Shown: in pieces, positions 10,532 through 19,863 of the stretch
How the letters are laid out: every line of letters begins with the position of its first letter
Position numbering within the stretch: position 1 is the first letter of the stretch
From: Streptomyces sp. NBC_00442
Lineage (GTDB): Bacteria > Actinomycetota > Actinomycetes > Streptomycetales > Streptomycetaceae
DNA length: 64,000 bases
NCBI RefSeq assembly: GCF_036014195.1
Contig: NZ_CP107918.1
Coordinates: 4,526,001-4,590,000, forward strand
Reading direction: 5' to 3'
Notes under the pieces: generated by a model
What the model saw: only the letters and a program-made list of their open reading frames with translations
The model's database searches: none
Told to the model about the DNA's origin: nothing
Made by a program: the position numbers and the translations under genes

Positions 10532-11584
10532 GTGAAGAAGACGTCGACCCGGCTCGCCGACGGTCGTGAGCTGCTCTACTACGACGCGCGGGACGACCTC
10601 GTACGGGACGAGAGCGACCGCCGCCCGCTCGACCCGGTGTCCACCGCGTCGGAACTGCGCCGCGACCCGCTGCTCGGCGACACCGTGGTCGTCGCCTCGC
10701 ACCGCCAGGGCCGCACCTATCTGCCGCCCGCCGACGCCTGCCCCCTGTGCCCCTCGCGCGAGGACCGCGACAGCGAGATCCCGGCCGCCGACTACGACGT
10801 CGTCGTCTTCGAGAACCGCTTCCCCTCGCTCGCCGGCGACTCGGGCCGCTGCGAGGTCGTCTGCTTCACCCCCGACCACGACGCCTCCTTCGCCGACCTC
10901 ACCGAGGACCAGGCCGCCCTCGTCCTGGAGGCCTGGACCGACCGCACCGCCGACCTCGCCGAACTCCCGCAGGTGGAGCAGGTGTTCTGCTTCGAGAACC
11001 GCGGCGCCGAGATCGGCGTCACCCTTGGCCACCCGCACGGACAGATCTACGGCTACCCCTTCACCACCCCCCGCACCGCCCTCATGCTCCGCTCGCTCAC
11101 CGAGCACCGCGAACGCACCGGCCGCAACCTCTTCGACGACGTGGTCCAGCGCGAGCTCGCCGCTGGCGAACGGGTGGTTCTGGAGGGCGAACACTGGGTG
11201 GCGTTCGTGCCGTACGCCGCGCACTGGCCCTACGAGGTCCACCTGCACCCCAAGCGCCGCGTCCCCGATCTGCGCGCCCTCGACGACGGCGCGCGCACGG
11301 AGTTCCCGCGGATCTACCTGGAACTCTTGAGGCGCTTCGACCGGATCTTCGGCCCCGACGAGCCGCCCACCCCCTACATCTCCGCCTGGCACCAGGCGCC
11401 GTTCCGGGGCGAGGGAGCCGTCGACCGCGAGGAGTTCGGGCTCCATCTGGAGCTTTTCACCATCCGACGTACTTCCGGCAAGCTGAAGTACCTCGCCGGT
11501 TCGGAATCCGGCATGAACGTGTTCATCAACGACGTGCCGCCGGAGACCGCGGCCGAGCGACTGCGAGAGGTGGCAAGCACGTGA
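10532..11584 (+). CDS. galT: Galactose-1-phosphate uridylyltransferase
   Basis: 350 residues. It transfers UMP from UDP-glucose to galactose-1-phosphate in the Leloir pathway (cytoplasm). I chose the GTG at 10532 because GGAGG lies at 10522-10526; the frame extends upstream without support. The zinc-site pair CPLC is at residues 70-73 and the catalytic HPHGQ at 167-171, where the second His is the uridylylated nucleophile in the family. Its stop overlaps the galE start by 4 bp (GTGA), indicating translational coupling. It is the first gene of galTEK, the order described for S. lividans and S. coelicolor. Confidence 0.97.
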   Translation: MKKTSTRLADGRELLYYDARDDLVRDESDRRPLDPVSTASELRRDPLLGDTVVVASHRQGRTYLPPADACPLCPSREDRDSEIPAADYDVVVFENRFPSLAGDSGRCEVVCFTPDHDASFADLTEDQAALVLEAWTDRTADLAELPQVEQVFCFENRGAEIGVTLGHPHGQIYGYPFTTPRTALMLRSLTEHRERTGRNLFDDVVQRELAAGERVVLEGEHWVAFVPYAAHWPYEVHLHPKRRVPDLRALDDGARTEFPRIYLELLRRFDRIFGPDEPPTPYISAWHQAPFRGEGAVDREEFGLHLELFTIRRTSGKLKYLAGSESGMNVFINDVPPETAAERLREVAST

Positions 11585-12552
11585 GCAAGTACCTGGTGAC
11601 GGGCGGCGCGGGGTATGTGGGCAGCGTGGTGGCGGCCCACCTGATCGAGGCCGGCCACGACGTCACCGTCCTCGACGACCTCTCCACGGGCTTTCGCGAA
11701 GCCGTCCCGGCCGGCGCCGCCTTCATCGAGGGCCGTATCCAGGACGCCGCGCAGTGGCTCGACCCGACCTTCGACGCGGTGCTCCACTTCGCCGCGTTCT
11801 CCCAGGTCGGCGAGTCGGTCACGGCCCCCGAGAAGTACTGGGCCAACAACGTCGGCGGCACGATGGCGCTGCTCGCGGCGATGCGCGGCGCGGGCGTGCG
11901 CAGGCTGGTCTTCTCCTCCACGGCGGCCACGTACGGCGAGCCCGACTCGACCCCGATCACCGAATCCGCGCCGACCGCGCCGACCAGCCCGTACGGCGCC
12001 TCCAAGCTCGCCGTCGACCACATGATCGCCGGGGAGTGCGCGGCCCACGGGCTCGCGGCGGTGTCGCTGCGCTACTTCAACGTGGCGGGTGCGTACGGCG
12101 TGTGCGGCGAACGCCACGCGCCGGAATCCCACCTGATCCCGCTCGTCCTCCAAGTCGCCCTCGGTGAGCGGGAGTTCATCTCCGTCTACGGCGACGACTA
12201 CCCCACGCCCGACGGCACGTGCGTCCGCGACTACATCCACGTGGCGGACCTCGCCGACGCGCACCTGCTCGCGCTCGACGCGGCGACCCCCGGCGAACAT
12301 CTGGTCTGCAACCTGGGCAACGGCAACGGATTCTCCGTGCGCGAAGTCATCGAGACCGTCCGCAAGGTCACCGGCCACGAGATTCCCGAGGCCGTCGCCG
12401 GACGGCGCGGTGGCGACCCGGCGGTCCTGGTCGCCTCCGCGCTGCGCGCCCACGACCGGCTCGGCTGGCGGCCCACCCGCACGGACCTCGCGGGAATCGT
12501 CGCGGACGCCTGGACGTTCGCGCGCGGCGTGCGAGGAGCCGGCGATGAGTGA
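11581..12552 (+). CDS. galE: UDP-glucose 4-epimerase
   Basis: 323 residues, GTG start inside the galT stop. It interconverts UDP-galactose and UDP-glucose, regenerating the co-substrate of GalT. The N-terminal NAD-binding motif GGAGYVGS is at residues 8-15, and the short-chain dehydrogenase catalytic pair is YGASK (Tyr138, Lys142) after the [10 protein letters not shown] strand. The substrate-binding stretch [20 protein letters not shown] is typical of GalE. Its stop overlaps galK by 8 bp. In Streptomyces an internal galP2 promoter within galT is reported to keep galE expressed without galactose; I did not locate it here. Confidence 0.97.
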   Translation: MSKYLVTGGAGYVGSVVAAHLIEAGHDVTVLDDLSTGFREAVPAGAAFIEGRIQDAAQWLDPTFDAVLHFAAFSQVGESVTAPEKYWANNVGGTMALLAAMRGAGVRRLVFSSTAATYGEPDSTPITESAPTAPTSPYGASKLAVDHMIAGECAAHGLAAVSLRYFNVAGAYGVCGERHAPESHLIPLVLQVALGEREFISVYGDDYPTPDGTCVRDYIHVADLADAHLLALDAATPGEHLVCNLGNGNGFSVREVIETVRKVTGHEIPEAVAGRRGGDPAVLVASALRAHDRLGWRPTRTDLAGIVADAWTFARGVRGAGDE

Positions 12553-13690
12553 AGTGGCCTCCGCCTTCCGGGAGTTGTACGGGTACGAGCCGGACGGGAT
12601 ATGGGCGGCGCCGGGCCGCGTCAACCTCATCGGCGAGTACACCGACTTCAACGAGGGCTTCGTCATGCCGCTCGCGCTGCCGCACACGGCGGTCGCGGCC
12701 GTGGCCCGGCGCACCGACGGCGTGCTCCGGCTCCACTCCGCGGACATCGAAGGGCCCGTCGTGGAGCTGCGCACCGACGCGCTCGATCCGCGGTCGGGGG
12801 CGGGCTGGGCGGCGTACCCGGCGGGCGTGGTGTGGGCGCTGCGCGAGGCGGGGCACGACGTGGGCGGCGCCGACATCCACCTCACCTCGACGGTGCCGAC
12901 GGGCGCGGGCCTCTCGTCGTCGGCGGCCCTTGAGGTGGTGACCGCGCTCGCCCTGCGCGATGTCTTCGAACTCCCGGTTTCCATGCCGGAGTTGGCGTCG
13001 CTGGCGCAACGGGCGGAGAACGCCTTCGTCGGCGTCCCCTGCGGGATCATGGACCAGACGGCCTCGGCGTGCTGCGTCGAGGGCCATGTGCTGCACCTCG
13101 ACGCCCGCGACCTGACCAGGCGCCAGATCCCCTTCGACCTGCCCGCCCACGGTCTGCGGCTCCTGGTCGTCGACACGCGGGTGCAGCACGCCCTGGGAGA
13201 CGGCGCGTACGCCGAGCGGCGCGCCGGCTGCGAGCGGGGCGCGCGGGAGCTGGGTGTACGGACCCTGCGCGAACTGCCGCCCGCGCGCCTGCCCGACGCG
13301 CTGCGCGAGCTGTCCTCGTCGGTCGTGCGGGGCTGTGTGCGGCACGTGGTGAGCGACAACGAACGGGTCGCGCGGGTCGCGGGACTGCTCGCGTCGGGCG
13401 ACGTCCGCGGGGTCGGGCCGGTCCTCACCGAGGGCCACGCTTCCCTCCGGGACGATCTGCGGGTGTCCTGCGCGGAGCTGGATCTGGTCGTGGACACGGC
13501 GGTGGGGGCGGGGGCGCTGGGGGCGCGGATGACGGGCGGGGGGTTCGGGGGCTCGGCGATCGTGCTGCTGGAGGAGGGTGCGCTCGGGGCCGTCTCGAAG
13601 GCGGTGACGGCGGCGTTCGAGCGGGCGGGATCGGCTGCGCCGCGCTTGTTCGAGGCGGTGCCGTCGGAGGGGGCGCGGCGGGTGGTCTGA
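12545..13690 (+). CDS. galK: Galactokinase
   Basis: 381 residues, ATG at 12545 overlapping galE. It phosphorylates galactose at C1 with ATP, the entry step of the Leloir pathway. GHMP-kinase motifs are present: the galactokinase signature [17 protein letters not shown] (residues about 22-38), the ATP-binding [13 protein letters not shown] (about 119-131) and the C-terminal motif [17 protein letters not shown]. The length is normal. The C-terminal part has a higher density of GGG/GCG runs. It is convergent with the acetyltransferase gene, with only a 35-bp gap. Confidence 0.97.
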   Translation: MSEVASAFRELYGYEPDGIWAAPGRVNLIGEYTDFNEGFVMPLALPHTAVAAVARRTDGVLRLHSADIEGPVVELRTDALDPRSGAGWAAYPAGVVWALREAGHDVGGADIHLTSTVPTGAGLSSSAALEVVTALALRDVFELPVSMPELASLAQRAENAFVGVPCGIMDQTASACCVEGHVLHLDARDLTRRQIPFDLPAHGLRLLVVDTRVQHALGDGAYAERRAGCERGARELGVRTLRELPPARLPDALRELSSSVVRGCVRHVVSDNERVARVAGLLASGDVRGVGPVLTEGHASLRDDLRVSCAELDLVVDTAVGAGALGARMTGGGFGGSAIVLLEEGALGAVSKAVTAAFERAGSAAPRLFEAVPSEGARRVV

Positions 13691-13725
13691 CGCCGGTTCC
13701 TCGGCCGTTCGGAGGAGGGGGCCGT

Positions 13726-14169
13726 TCAGGGGAGGGGCTTGGTCAGGGTGAACTCCGTTACGCCGGGGGGATAGTCGGGGATGGCTGCCACCACCTCGTA
13801 TCCCCGCCCCCGATAGAACCCCGGCGCCTGAAAGTCCCACGTCTCCACCCGGGAGAACACGCAACCCCGCTCCGAGTGCGCCAACTCCTCGGCCCGGGAC
13901 AGGAGTTGGCTTCCCAGGCCCGCCGCCCGCAACCCCGCGTCGACCCACAGCAGGTCCACATGGAGCCATCCCGCCCACGTGCGCCCCACCAGGCCCCCCG
14001 CGACGAGCCCCGCCCCGGTCAACCCCCAGACCTGGAGCGGCACTTCCCTCTCCGCCGGAGTCCCCCGCATCGCCCGCAGCACCGGCGAGCGCTCGGTGTT
14101 GGTGTCGCGCAGCCGACGGTGCAGCTCCAGCTGACGGTCCTTGTCCACTTCTGTCTCGATACGAAACAT
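13726..14169 (-). CDS. GNAT family N-acetyltransferase
   Basis: 147 residues from the ATG at 14169, chosen because AAGGTGAG precedes it; an in-frame ATG 24 bp upstream has no such site. The GNAT acetyl-CoA motif is clear: LHVDLLWVDAGLRAAGLGSQ, with V..GLRAAGLG matching the V-x-x-x-x-R/Q-x-x-G-x-G/A loop, followed by AEELAHSERGC and the FYRGRGYE motif near the C terminus. It probably acetylates an amine substrate in the cytoplasm; the substrate is unknown. It is a single gene, divergent from the regulator at 14434. Confidence 0.88.
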   Translation of the reverse strand: MFRIETEVDKDRQLELHRRLRDTNTERSPVLRAMRGTPAEREVPLQVWGLTGAGLVAGGLVGRTWAGWLHVDLLWVDAGLRAAGLGSQLLSRAEELAHSERGCVFSRVETWDFQAPGFYRGRGYEVVAAIPDYPPGVTEFTLTKPLP

Positions 14170-14433
14170 GGGACTCACCTTAAACATCTGCACACGCCAC
14201 GTAGCCGTCCGGGTTCAAACAGTTCCGCAAAGAGCCTTCCCCCCGCCGCCGACGGCCCTACTCTGATGCACAGCACCGGTGGGGGCCGGTGTTGATCAGG
14301 GGGCGAGACAGTCGGGTACGTCGCCCGGGGTGGGGGTAGGACTCAGCGCATGGCGGCGGCCGTGCGTCTGTGGTGATCCCTGCTCCGGGCGCCGTACCCG
14401 TACCGGTCCGTCCTCCGAGCCTGGGGGTGTCAC

Positions 14434-15201
14434 GTGGTACGGATCCGAGTTCTCGTGGTGGACGACCATCGCATCTTCGCCGAGTCGCTCGCCGCGGCCC
14501 TCGCGGCGGAGCCCGACGTGGACGTGGCCGCGGCCGGCAGCGGCCCCGCGGCGCTGCGCTGCCTGGAGCGCGGCGCGGCCGAGGGCCGCAGGTTCGACGT
14601 GATGCTCGTCGACGCGGACCTGGGCGCTTCGGTGACGGTCCCGGTGGCCCGCGCGGTGCCCGAGGGCGGCGGCGCGGACGGCCTGGTCGACGGCATCTCG
14701 CTGGTGGCGGGCGTGCGCGTGGGCCAGCCCGCGGTGCGTACCGTCGTCCTCGCCGAGAAGGACGACCCGCGCCGTGCCGCTCTCGCGTTGCAGGCCGGCG
14801 CGTGCGGCTGGGTCGCCAAGGACTGCTCCCTGCAACGGCTGCTTGCCGTGATCCGGGGCGTCCTGCGCGACGAGACGCATCTGCCGCCCGCGCTGCTCAC
14901 CGGCGTCCTGCGGGAGCTGACGGCCGCGCGCAAGCACCGTACGGAATCGGAGCGGCTCGTCGAGTCGCTCACCCCGCGCGAGCGGGAGGTGCTGCGCTGC
15001 ATGGTGGCCGGGCTCGGCCGCAAGGCGGTCGCGGAGCGGCTGTTCCTGTCGCCGCACACCGTGCGCACCCACATGCAGAACGTGCTGGGCAAGCTGGGCG
15101 TGCACTCCACGCTCGCCGCCGTCGCGCTGGCCCGCCGGGCCGGCGTGGGCCCCGCCGACCTAGCCGGGGATGTTGTCGAACGGGGCGGTCAACTGGCGTA
15201 G
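14434..15201 (+). CDS. LuxR-type response regulator (orphan)
   Basis: 255 residues from the GTG at 14434. The receiver domain keeps the acidic pair (VVDDH, residues 8-12), a plausible phospho-acceptor Asp60 in VMLVDADLG, and Lys in GWVAKDC. It carries an insertion of about 25 residues (about 64-90, Gly/Val/Ala-rich) that lengthens the usual domain. The C terminus is a NarL/LuxR HTH: LTPREREVLRCMVAGLGRKA and SPHTVRTHMQNVLGKLGV. No kinase is next to it. The 3' end overlaps the convergent MarR gene by 42 bp, so the two transcripts must be complementary at their ends. Confidence 0.9.
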   Translation: MVRIRVLVVDDHRIFAESLAAALAAEPDVDVAAAGSGPAALRCLERGAAEGRRFDVMLVDADLGASVTVPVARAVPEGGGADGLVDGISLVAGVRVGQPAVRTVVLAEKDDPRRAALALQAGACGWVAKDCSLQRLLAVIRGVLRDETHLPPALLTGVLRELTAARKHRTESERLVESLTPREREVLRCMVAGLGRKAVAERLFLSPHTVRTHMQNVLGKLGVHSTLAAVALARRAGVGPADLAGDVVERGGQLA

Positions 15202-15657
15202 CAGCGCCGCCAGTTCGCCCCGCTGGCCGCGGCTGAGCTCGCCGAGGATCGCCCGCTCCTGCTCAAGGAGGCCGGCGAGCGCCTGGTCGGCCCGGTCGCG
15301 CCCCTCGGGGGTGAGCCGCACGAGCACCCCGCGGCGGTCGCTGGGGTCGGGCAGCCGCTCGACCAGACCCTTCTTGGCGAGCCTGTCGATCCGGTTGGTC
15401 ATGGTGCCCGAGGTGACGAGCGTCTGCGTCAGGAGCTGGCCGGGGGAGAGCTGGTAGGGCGCGCCCGCGCGGCGCAGCGACGTCAGGACGTCGAACTCCC
15501 AGGGCTCCAGGCTGTGCTCGGAGAACGCGAGCCTGCGGGCCCGGTCGAGATGGCGGGCCAGCCTGCTGACCCGGCTGAGGACCTCAAGCGGTTCCACGTC
15601 GAGGTCCGGGCGCTCTCGGCGCCATGCTGCGACCAGTCGGTCGACCTCGTCCTCCAT
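15160..15657 (-). CDS. tamR: MarR family repressor, probable TamR
   Basis: 165 residues, ATG at 15657. Winged-helix MarR fold: FDVLTSLRRAGAPYQLSPGQL, recognition helix region TLVTSGTMTNRIDRLAKKGLV, then the wing RLPDPSDRRGVLVRLTPEGR. It is divergent from a trans-aconitate methyltransferase gene. That pairing matches TamR/Tam of S. coelicolor, where TamR is described as responding to aconitate and citrate-type ligands and controlling tam during oxidative stress. The 14-bp palindrome at 15693-15706 lies between the genes, close to the tamR start. Assignment rests on context plus family. The 3' end overlaps the regulator at 14434-15201. Confidence 0.85.
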   Translation of the reverse strand: MEDEVDRLVAAWRRERPDLDVEPLEVLSRVSRLARHLDRARRLAFSEHSLEPWEFDVLTSLRRAGAPYQLSPGQLLTQTLVTSGTMTNRIDRLAKKGLVERLPDPSDRRGVLVRLTPEGRDRADQALAGLLEQERAILGELSRGQRGELAALLRQLTAPFDNIPG

Positions 15658-15692
15658 GTCGATCAGTGTAAAGGGTCCCTCGACATGAAGTC

Positions 15693-15706
15693 TCTTGACG
15701 TCAAGA
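15693..15706. promoter_or_regulatory. Palindromic operator in the tamR-tam spacer
   Basis: TCTTGACGTCAAGA is a perfect 14-bp palindrome, followed by an AT-rich ATATATA (about 15706-15712) that could be part of the core promoter. It sits 36 bp from the tamR start and about 83 bp from the tam start. TTGAC/GTCAA half-sites of this kind are typical of MarR-family operators, so it probably represses both genes. Confidence 0.75.
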
Positions 15707-15788
15707 TATATATCGAGCCACCATTGGGCATGGAGGGGCCGGGACCCTGTTCCGCTTCGCTCAGCCGTACCTGCAAGGGGGCTCGAAC

Positions 15789-16637
15789 ATGCATTCCGAT
15801 TCATCGTCGACCACACCACCCGGGCCGCCGGTCTGGGACCCACAGCAGTATCTGCGTCACGCCGGCCACCGGACCCGCCCGTTCCTCGACCTGCTCGCCC
15901 GCATACCCGACCTGCCCACGACCGGCGGCGACTCGCCCCGGATAGCCGACCTCGGCTGCGGCCCCGGCAATGTCACCGTCCGCCTCGCCGACCGCTGGCC
16001 CGACGCCCGCATCACCGGATTCGACCTGTCCCCGCAGATGCTCGCCCAGGCCGACAAGGACTACGCCGGCACCACCGCGGGCGGCGGCTGGCTCGACTTC
16101 CGGGTCGCCGACGCGGCGCACTGGGTCCCCGGCGAACCGTACGACCTGATCGTCTCCAACGCGGCCCTGCAATGGGTGCCCAACCACCCCGATTCCTTCC
16201 CCGCCTGGATCGACGGCCTCGCCCCCGGCGGCACGTTCGCCTTCCAGGTCCCGGGGAATTTCACCTCGCCCAGCCACGCCATCCTCGCGGAGCTCTGCGA
16301 CTCCCCCCGCTGGCGCGACCGCCTCGACGACCACGGCCGCCGCTACGTCCACATCCTCGAACCCGGCGACTACCTCACCAAGCTCGCCGACCTCGGCTGC
16401 GAGACCGATGCCTGGGAAACCGTTTACTGCCAGTTGCTGACCGGCCAGGACCCCGTCCTCGACTGGGTGAAGGGCACCGCCCTGCGCCCCGTGCTCACCG
16501 CCCTCGACGGGGACCAGCAGGCCATTGACGCCTTGCTCACCGAATACCGCGACCGCCTCCGCGACGCCTACCCGCCGGGCCCGCACGGCACGGTCTTTCC
16601 CTTCCGCCGCATCTTCGCCGTGGCCAGGAAGAAGTAG
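15789..16637 (+). CDS. tam: Trans-aconitate 2-methyltransferase
   Basis: 282 residues. It methylates trans-aconitate with S-adenosylmethionine, removing an inhibitor of aconitase that forms from cis-aconitate. Class I methyltransferase motif I is DLGCGPGNVTV (about residues 55-65), with FDLSPQMLAQA as the acidic motif II. Tam-type signatures are present: WDPQQYLRHAGHRTRPFLDL at the N terminus, SNAALQWVPNHPDSF, and DWVKGTALRPVLTAL. The length is normal. It is preceded by a MarR palindrome and followed after 33 bp by a VOC gene, likely in the same transcript. Confidence 0.93.
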   Translation: MHSDSSSTTPPGPPVWDPQQYLRHAGHRTRPFLDLLARIPDLPTTGGDSPRIADLGCGPGNVTVRLADRWPDARITGFDLSPQMLAQADKDYAGTTAGGGWLDFRVADAAHWVPGEPYDLIVSNAALQWVPNHPDSFPAWIDGLAPGGTFAFQVPGNFTSPSHAILAELCDSPRWRDRLDDHGRRYVHILEPGDYLTKLADLGCETDAWETVYCQLLTGQDPVLDWVKGTALRPVLTALDGDQQAIDALLTEYRDRLRDAYPPGPHGTVFPFRRIFAVARKK

Positions 16638-16670
16638 CCCGAGAAGCCCGAGAAGGAGGAGGCCCCGGCG

Positions 16671-17042
16671 ATGCTCGCCGCTGTCGACCACGTCCAACTC
16701 GCCGCCCCGCCGGGCAGCGAGCCACTGCTGAGGGCGTACTACGAGGACGCGCTCGGCATGACCGAGATTCCCAAGCCGCCCCCGCTCGCGGCCCGCGGCG
16801 GCTGCTGGTTCCAGTACGGGACCGTCCAGCTCCACCTCGGTGTCGAGGAGGACTTCCGGCCCGCGAAGAAGGCCCACCCCGGGCTCCGCGTCACCTCGAT
16901 CGAGGCGTATGCCCGCCGCATCGAGAGCCACGGCGCCCCGGTCGTGTGGGACGAGAACCTGCCGGGCCACCGGCGGTTCTACTCCGAGGACCCGGTCGGC
17001 AACCGGCTGGAGTTCCTGGAGCCGGCGTCCCCGCCGGACTGA
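16671..17042 (+). CDS. VOC (glyoxalase/bleomycin resistance) family protein
   Basis: 123 residues, ATG preceded by AGAAGGAGGAGG. A single VOC module shows the expected pattern: first-strand HVQLAAPPG with a possible metal His, RAYYEDALGM, a middle strand with LHLGVEE, and the C-terminal FYSEDPVGNRLEFLEP containing the metal-ligand Glu strand. It probably acts as a homodimeric metalloenzyme or binding protein; the substrate is unknown. Position directly after tam suggests co-expression. Confidence 0.87.
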   Translation: MLAAVDHVQLAAPPGSEPLLRAYYEDALGMTEIPKPPPLAARGGCWFQYGTVQLHLGVEEDFRPAKKAHPGLRVTSIEAYARRIESHGAPVVWDENLPGHRRFYSEDPVGNRLEFLEPASPPD

Positions 17043-17050
17043 AACGGGGA

Positions 17051-17086
17051 GCGCCCTGCCCCCTCGGGAAAGAGGGGACAGGGCGC
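17051..17086. terminator. Bidirectional terminator between the VOC and FG-GAP genes
   Basis: 14-bp arms at 17051-17064 and 17073-17086 with one mismatch and an 8-nt loop lie between two convergent stop codons, nine bases after one and 21 before the other. Confidence 0.75.
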
Positions 17087-17106
17087 CCGGTGCCGCTGGG
17101 GCCGGC

Positions 17107-18840
17107 CTAGTAGATGCCGTACTTGAAGGTGTTCCAGCCGTAGCCGATCTTCACCCGGTCGTTGAACCCGCCGGAACCGTTGGCGTCGTAACGCCACAGG
17201 TTGCCCGCGGAGTCCGCGGCCACGATGTCGGAGCGGCCGTCGCCGGTCAGGTCGCCGGGGGTGGCGATCATCTTGGCGCTGTACATGTTCCAGCCGCCGC
17301 CGGCGAGCCTGACCCGGCCCTTGAAGGGGGTCTTCGCGCTGCCGGTGCCCGCGTACAGGTACAGGTCGCCGCCCGGAGTGCGCGCCAGCAGGTCGGGGAG
17401 CCCGTCGCCGTTGATGTCACCGGCGCCCATCAGCTTGTCGTAGACGTTCCAGCCGCCGCCGATGTCGATGCGGGAGTAGACGGCCGAGCCCGCGCCGTTG
17501 CCCGGGTAGAGGTACAGGTGGCCGTTGCCGGGCTGGCGGGCGATCAGGTCGCCGTTGCCCTCGCCCGTGAGGTCGCCGATACCGATGACGCTGTTGTAGA
17601 TGTTCCAGCCGCCGCCGAGGTCGTTTCCGTTGACGTAGAGCTCGCCGTTGCCGCCGATCTCCAGGATGCTGGCCCAGCGGGACGCGGTCTGGAGCGAGGA
17701 CGGCAGGGCGAGGTAGTGCACCCCGTCCCAGCCGCCCGCGGGGCCCTTGTTCGCGGACGACAGCTGGCCGTTGCCCAGGCCCCAGTAGGACGAGAGCGTT
17801 CCGTTGCCGTCGAGGCCGACCAGGTCGTCCTTGCCGTACACCGGGTTGCCGCCGCTGCCGAAGAACTGGGCGCCCTGCCAGCCCTTGCCCCCCTCGGTGC
17901 GGGCCTTCAGCGTGCCGTCGCCGTTGCCGGCGTAGAACCAGACCTGGCCGGACACGTCGCGGGCGAGCAGGTCGCCGATGCCGTCACCGGTCTGGTCGTC
18001 GATGCCGACGATCTGGTTGAAGGTGTTGTAGCCCCAGCCGACCTTGACGCCCGCGGCGAGCGGGTCGGCGGCGTTGCCGGTGCCGGCGTAGAAGTACAGG
18101 TCACCGCTGGGCGTGCGGCCGTAGACGTCGCCGAGACCGTCGCCGTTCGCGTCGTTCGCGCCGACGATCTGGTCGTACCTGTCCCAGCCGGAGCCGACCT
18201 TCTTGCCCGCCGCGAACGGGGCGTTCAGGTCGCCCGTGCCCGTGTACAGGTAGAGGTCGCCGTCCGGGGTGCGGGCCAGCAGGTCGCTCCTGCCGTCGCC
18301 GCTGACGTCGCCCGCCGCGATGACCTTGTTGAACATGTTCCAGCCGGAACCGGACCAGCCGCCGTAGTTGATGCCGCCCGCCACGCTGTTGTCGCTGTGC
18401 AGCGTCAGCTTGCCGGACGGGGACAGGTCGAGGATCTCGGGAGCGGGCGAGCCGCCGAGGTCGCCCGGCAGGATGATGTCCTTGTAGGCGCCCAGGGTGC
18501 TGCTCGGCAGCTCCTGCTGCCCCGTCCCGCTGAGGGACACGTAGAGGGCGTCGTCGGGCTCGCGAACCACCAGGTCGCTGTAGCCGTCGGCGTCGGCGTC
18601 GAAGAAGGGCTTCGCCTTCACGGGCGCGTTCGCCAGGGCGGCGCGCGGTGCCTTGCGGGCGGGGGCCGCCGGGTGGTGCGGCAGGTTCAGCGTCGGGGCC
18701 GGGGCGGACCTGGGCGCCTTGACGGCGGCGTGCGGTCCTGCCGGGGTGGTGTCGGCCGACGCCGGGCCGGCGAGCAGCATGCCCGCCGACAGGACGATGG
18801 CGGTGCAGGCCGCGAGGCGGCTCGCGCGCTTGGTGCGCAC
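17107..18840 (-). CDS. Secreted FG-GAP/VCBS-repeat beta-propeller protein
   Basis: 577 residues from the GTG at 18840, preceded by GGGGGGAA at a slightly long distance; an ATG at 18861 is the alternative. A Sec signal peptide is obvious: basic RTKRASR, the hydrophobic core CTAIVLSAGMLLAG, and AxA cleavage at PASA-D. After an Ala/Pro-rich spacer come about ten repeats of roughly 50 residues, with cores such as GDLTGDGRSDIVA and GDINGDGLPDLLAR. The D-x-D-G-D/N pattern is calcium-binding and belongs to integrin-like FG-GAP blades. Aromatic W-N-x-Y/F motifs recur between blades. It is probably an extracellular carbohydrate- or surface-binding protein; no catalytic domain is visible. Confidence 0.88.
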   Translation of the reverse strand: MRTKRASRLAACTAIVLSAGMLLAGPASADTTPAGPHAAVKAPRSAPAPTLNLPHHPAAPARKAPRAALANAPVKAKPFFDADADGYSDLVVREPDDALYVSLSGTGQQELPSSTLGAYKDIILPGDLGGSPAPEILDLSPSGKLTLHSDNSVAGGINYGGWSGSGWNMFNKVIAAGDVSGDGRSDLLARTPDGDLYLYTGTGDLNAPFAAGKKVGSGWDRYDQIVGANDANGDGLGDVYGRTPSGDLYFYAGTGNAADPLAAGVKVGWGYNTFNQIVGIDDQTGDGIGDLLARDVSGQVWFYAGNGDGTLKARTEGGKGWQGAQFFGSGGNPVYGKDDLVGLDGNGTLSSYWGLGNGQLSSANKGPAGGWDGVHYLALPSSLQTASRWASILEIGGNGELYVNGNDLGGGWNIYNSVIGIGDLTGEGNGDLIARQPGNGHLYLYPGNGAGSAVYSRIDIGGGWNVYDKLMGAGDINGDGLPDLLARTPGGDLYLYAGTGSAKTPFKGRVRLAGGGWNMYSAKMIATPGDLTGDGRSDIVAADSAGNLWRYDANGSGGFNDRVKIGYGWNTFKYGIY

Positions 18841-19113
18841 AGAGGACAAAATTCCCCCCATGGGAATAAGCGGGTAGACCCGGGGGGAATCACGTCGCTG
18901 CGTATGCGTCGTCGCATGGGCGCGCTGAAAGGAGCGCGGCACGTGCACCCCGACGGCACGTACGGCAGTCATGGGTGAGGGCACGCGAGGAATGGCGAAA
19001 ATCCCCCCCGGGATTGTGGGTGAAGACTACCGCTGATTCTTGTGCAGTTGAAGTGAAAATTGTGGCCGGAGTTGATTGATCTTGCCCGAGGGGGAGCGGG
19101 CGGGAAAACGGCG

Positions 19114-19863
19114 TCAGCTTTTGCGGTGCCCTATGAGGCGCGGTTTCGGCTCAAGACCGTCCAAACCGTGCCAGGCCAGATTCACCAGGTGCGCGGCGAC
19201 TTCCGCCTTCTTGGGCTTGCGCACGTCCAGCCACCACTGCCCGGTGAGGGCAACCATGCCGACCAGCGCCTGCGCGTACAGCGGCGCCAGTTTCGCGTCG
19301 AATCCGCGGGCCTTGAACTCCAGACCCAGAATGTCCTCGACCTGGGTGGCGATGTCGGAGATCAGGGAGGCGAACGTTCCGGTCGACTGGGCCACGGGGG
19401 AGTCGCGCACCAGAATGCGGAATCCGTCCGTGTACGTCTCGATGTAGTCGAGCAGTGCGAATGCGGCCTGCTCCAGGAGTTCGCGCGGATGGCCCGCGGT
19501 CAGGGCGCCCGTCACCCCGTCGAGCAGCGAACGCATTTCCCGGTCCACGACGACCGCGTACAGGCCCTCCTTGCCGCCGAAGTGCTCGTACACCACCGGC
19601 TTCGAGACGCCGGCCTTCGCCGCGATCTCCTCGACCGAGGTGCCCTCGAAGCCCTTCTCGGCGAAGAGCGTGCGACCGATGTCCAGCAATTGCTCGCGGC
19701 GCTCGGCCCCGGTCATCCGGGTCCTGCGGGTGCGCCGGGGCTTCTCGGGAGAGCCGGACGCCCCGCCCGAGCCGCGGCCGGAGGCCCTTGCCGAGCCGTC
19801 GGTGGAACCAGTGGTGCTGGTGGTACGGGTGGTGCTGGAGTCGGTCGCCACGTCGTCCATCAT
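19114..19863 (-). CDS. TetR family regulator coupled to the acyl desaturase
   Basis: 249 residues. A Ser/Thr/Gly/Arg-rich N-terminal extension (about 1-50) precedes a canonical TetR HTH: REQLLDIGRTLFAEKGFEG, TSVEEIAAKAGVSKPVVYEH, then FGGKEGLYAVV. The C-terminal ligand domain is helical. Its start codon overlaps the desaturase stop in an ATGA arrangement, so the two are translationally coupled. By analogy with DesT/FasR-type regulators it probably senses acyl-CoA and controls the desaturase operon, perhaps at the tandem sites at 20905-20934. That is inference. Confidence 0.9.
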   Translation of the reverse strand: MMDDVATDSSTTRTTSTTGSTDGSARASGRGSGGASGSPEKPRRTRRTRMTGAERREQLLDIGRTLFAEKGFEGTSVEEIAAKAGVSKPVVYEHFGGKEGLYAVVVDREMRSLLDGVTGALTAGHPRELLEQAAFALLDYIETYTDGFRILVRDSPVAQSTGTFASLISDIATQVEDILGLEFKARGFDAKLAPLYAQALVGMVALTGQWWLDVRKPKKAEVAAHLVNLAWHGLDGLEPKPRLIGHRKS

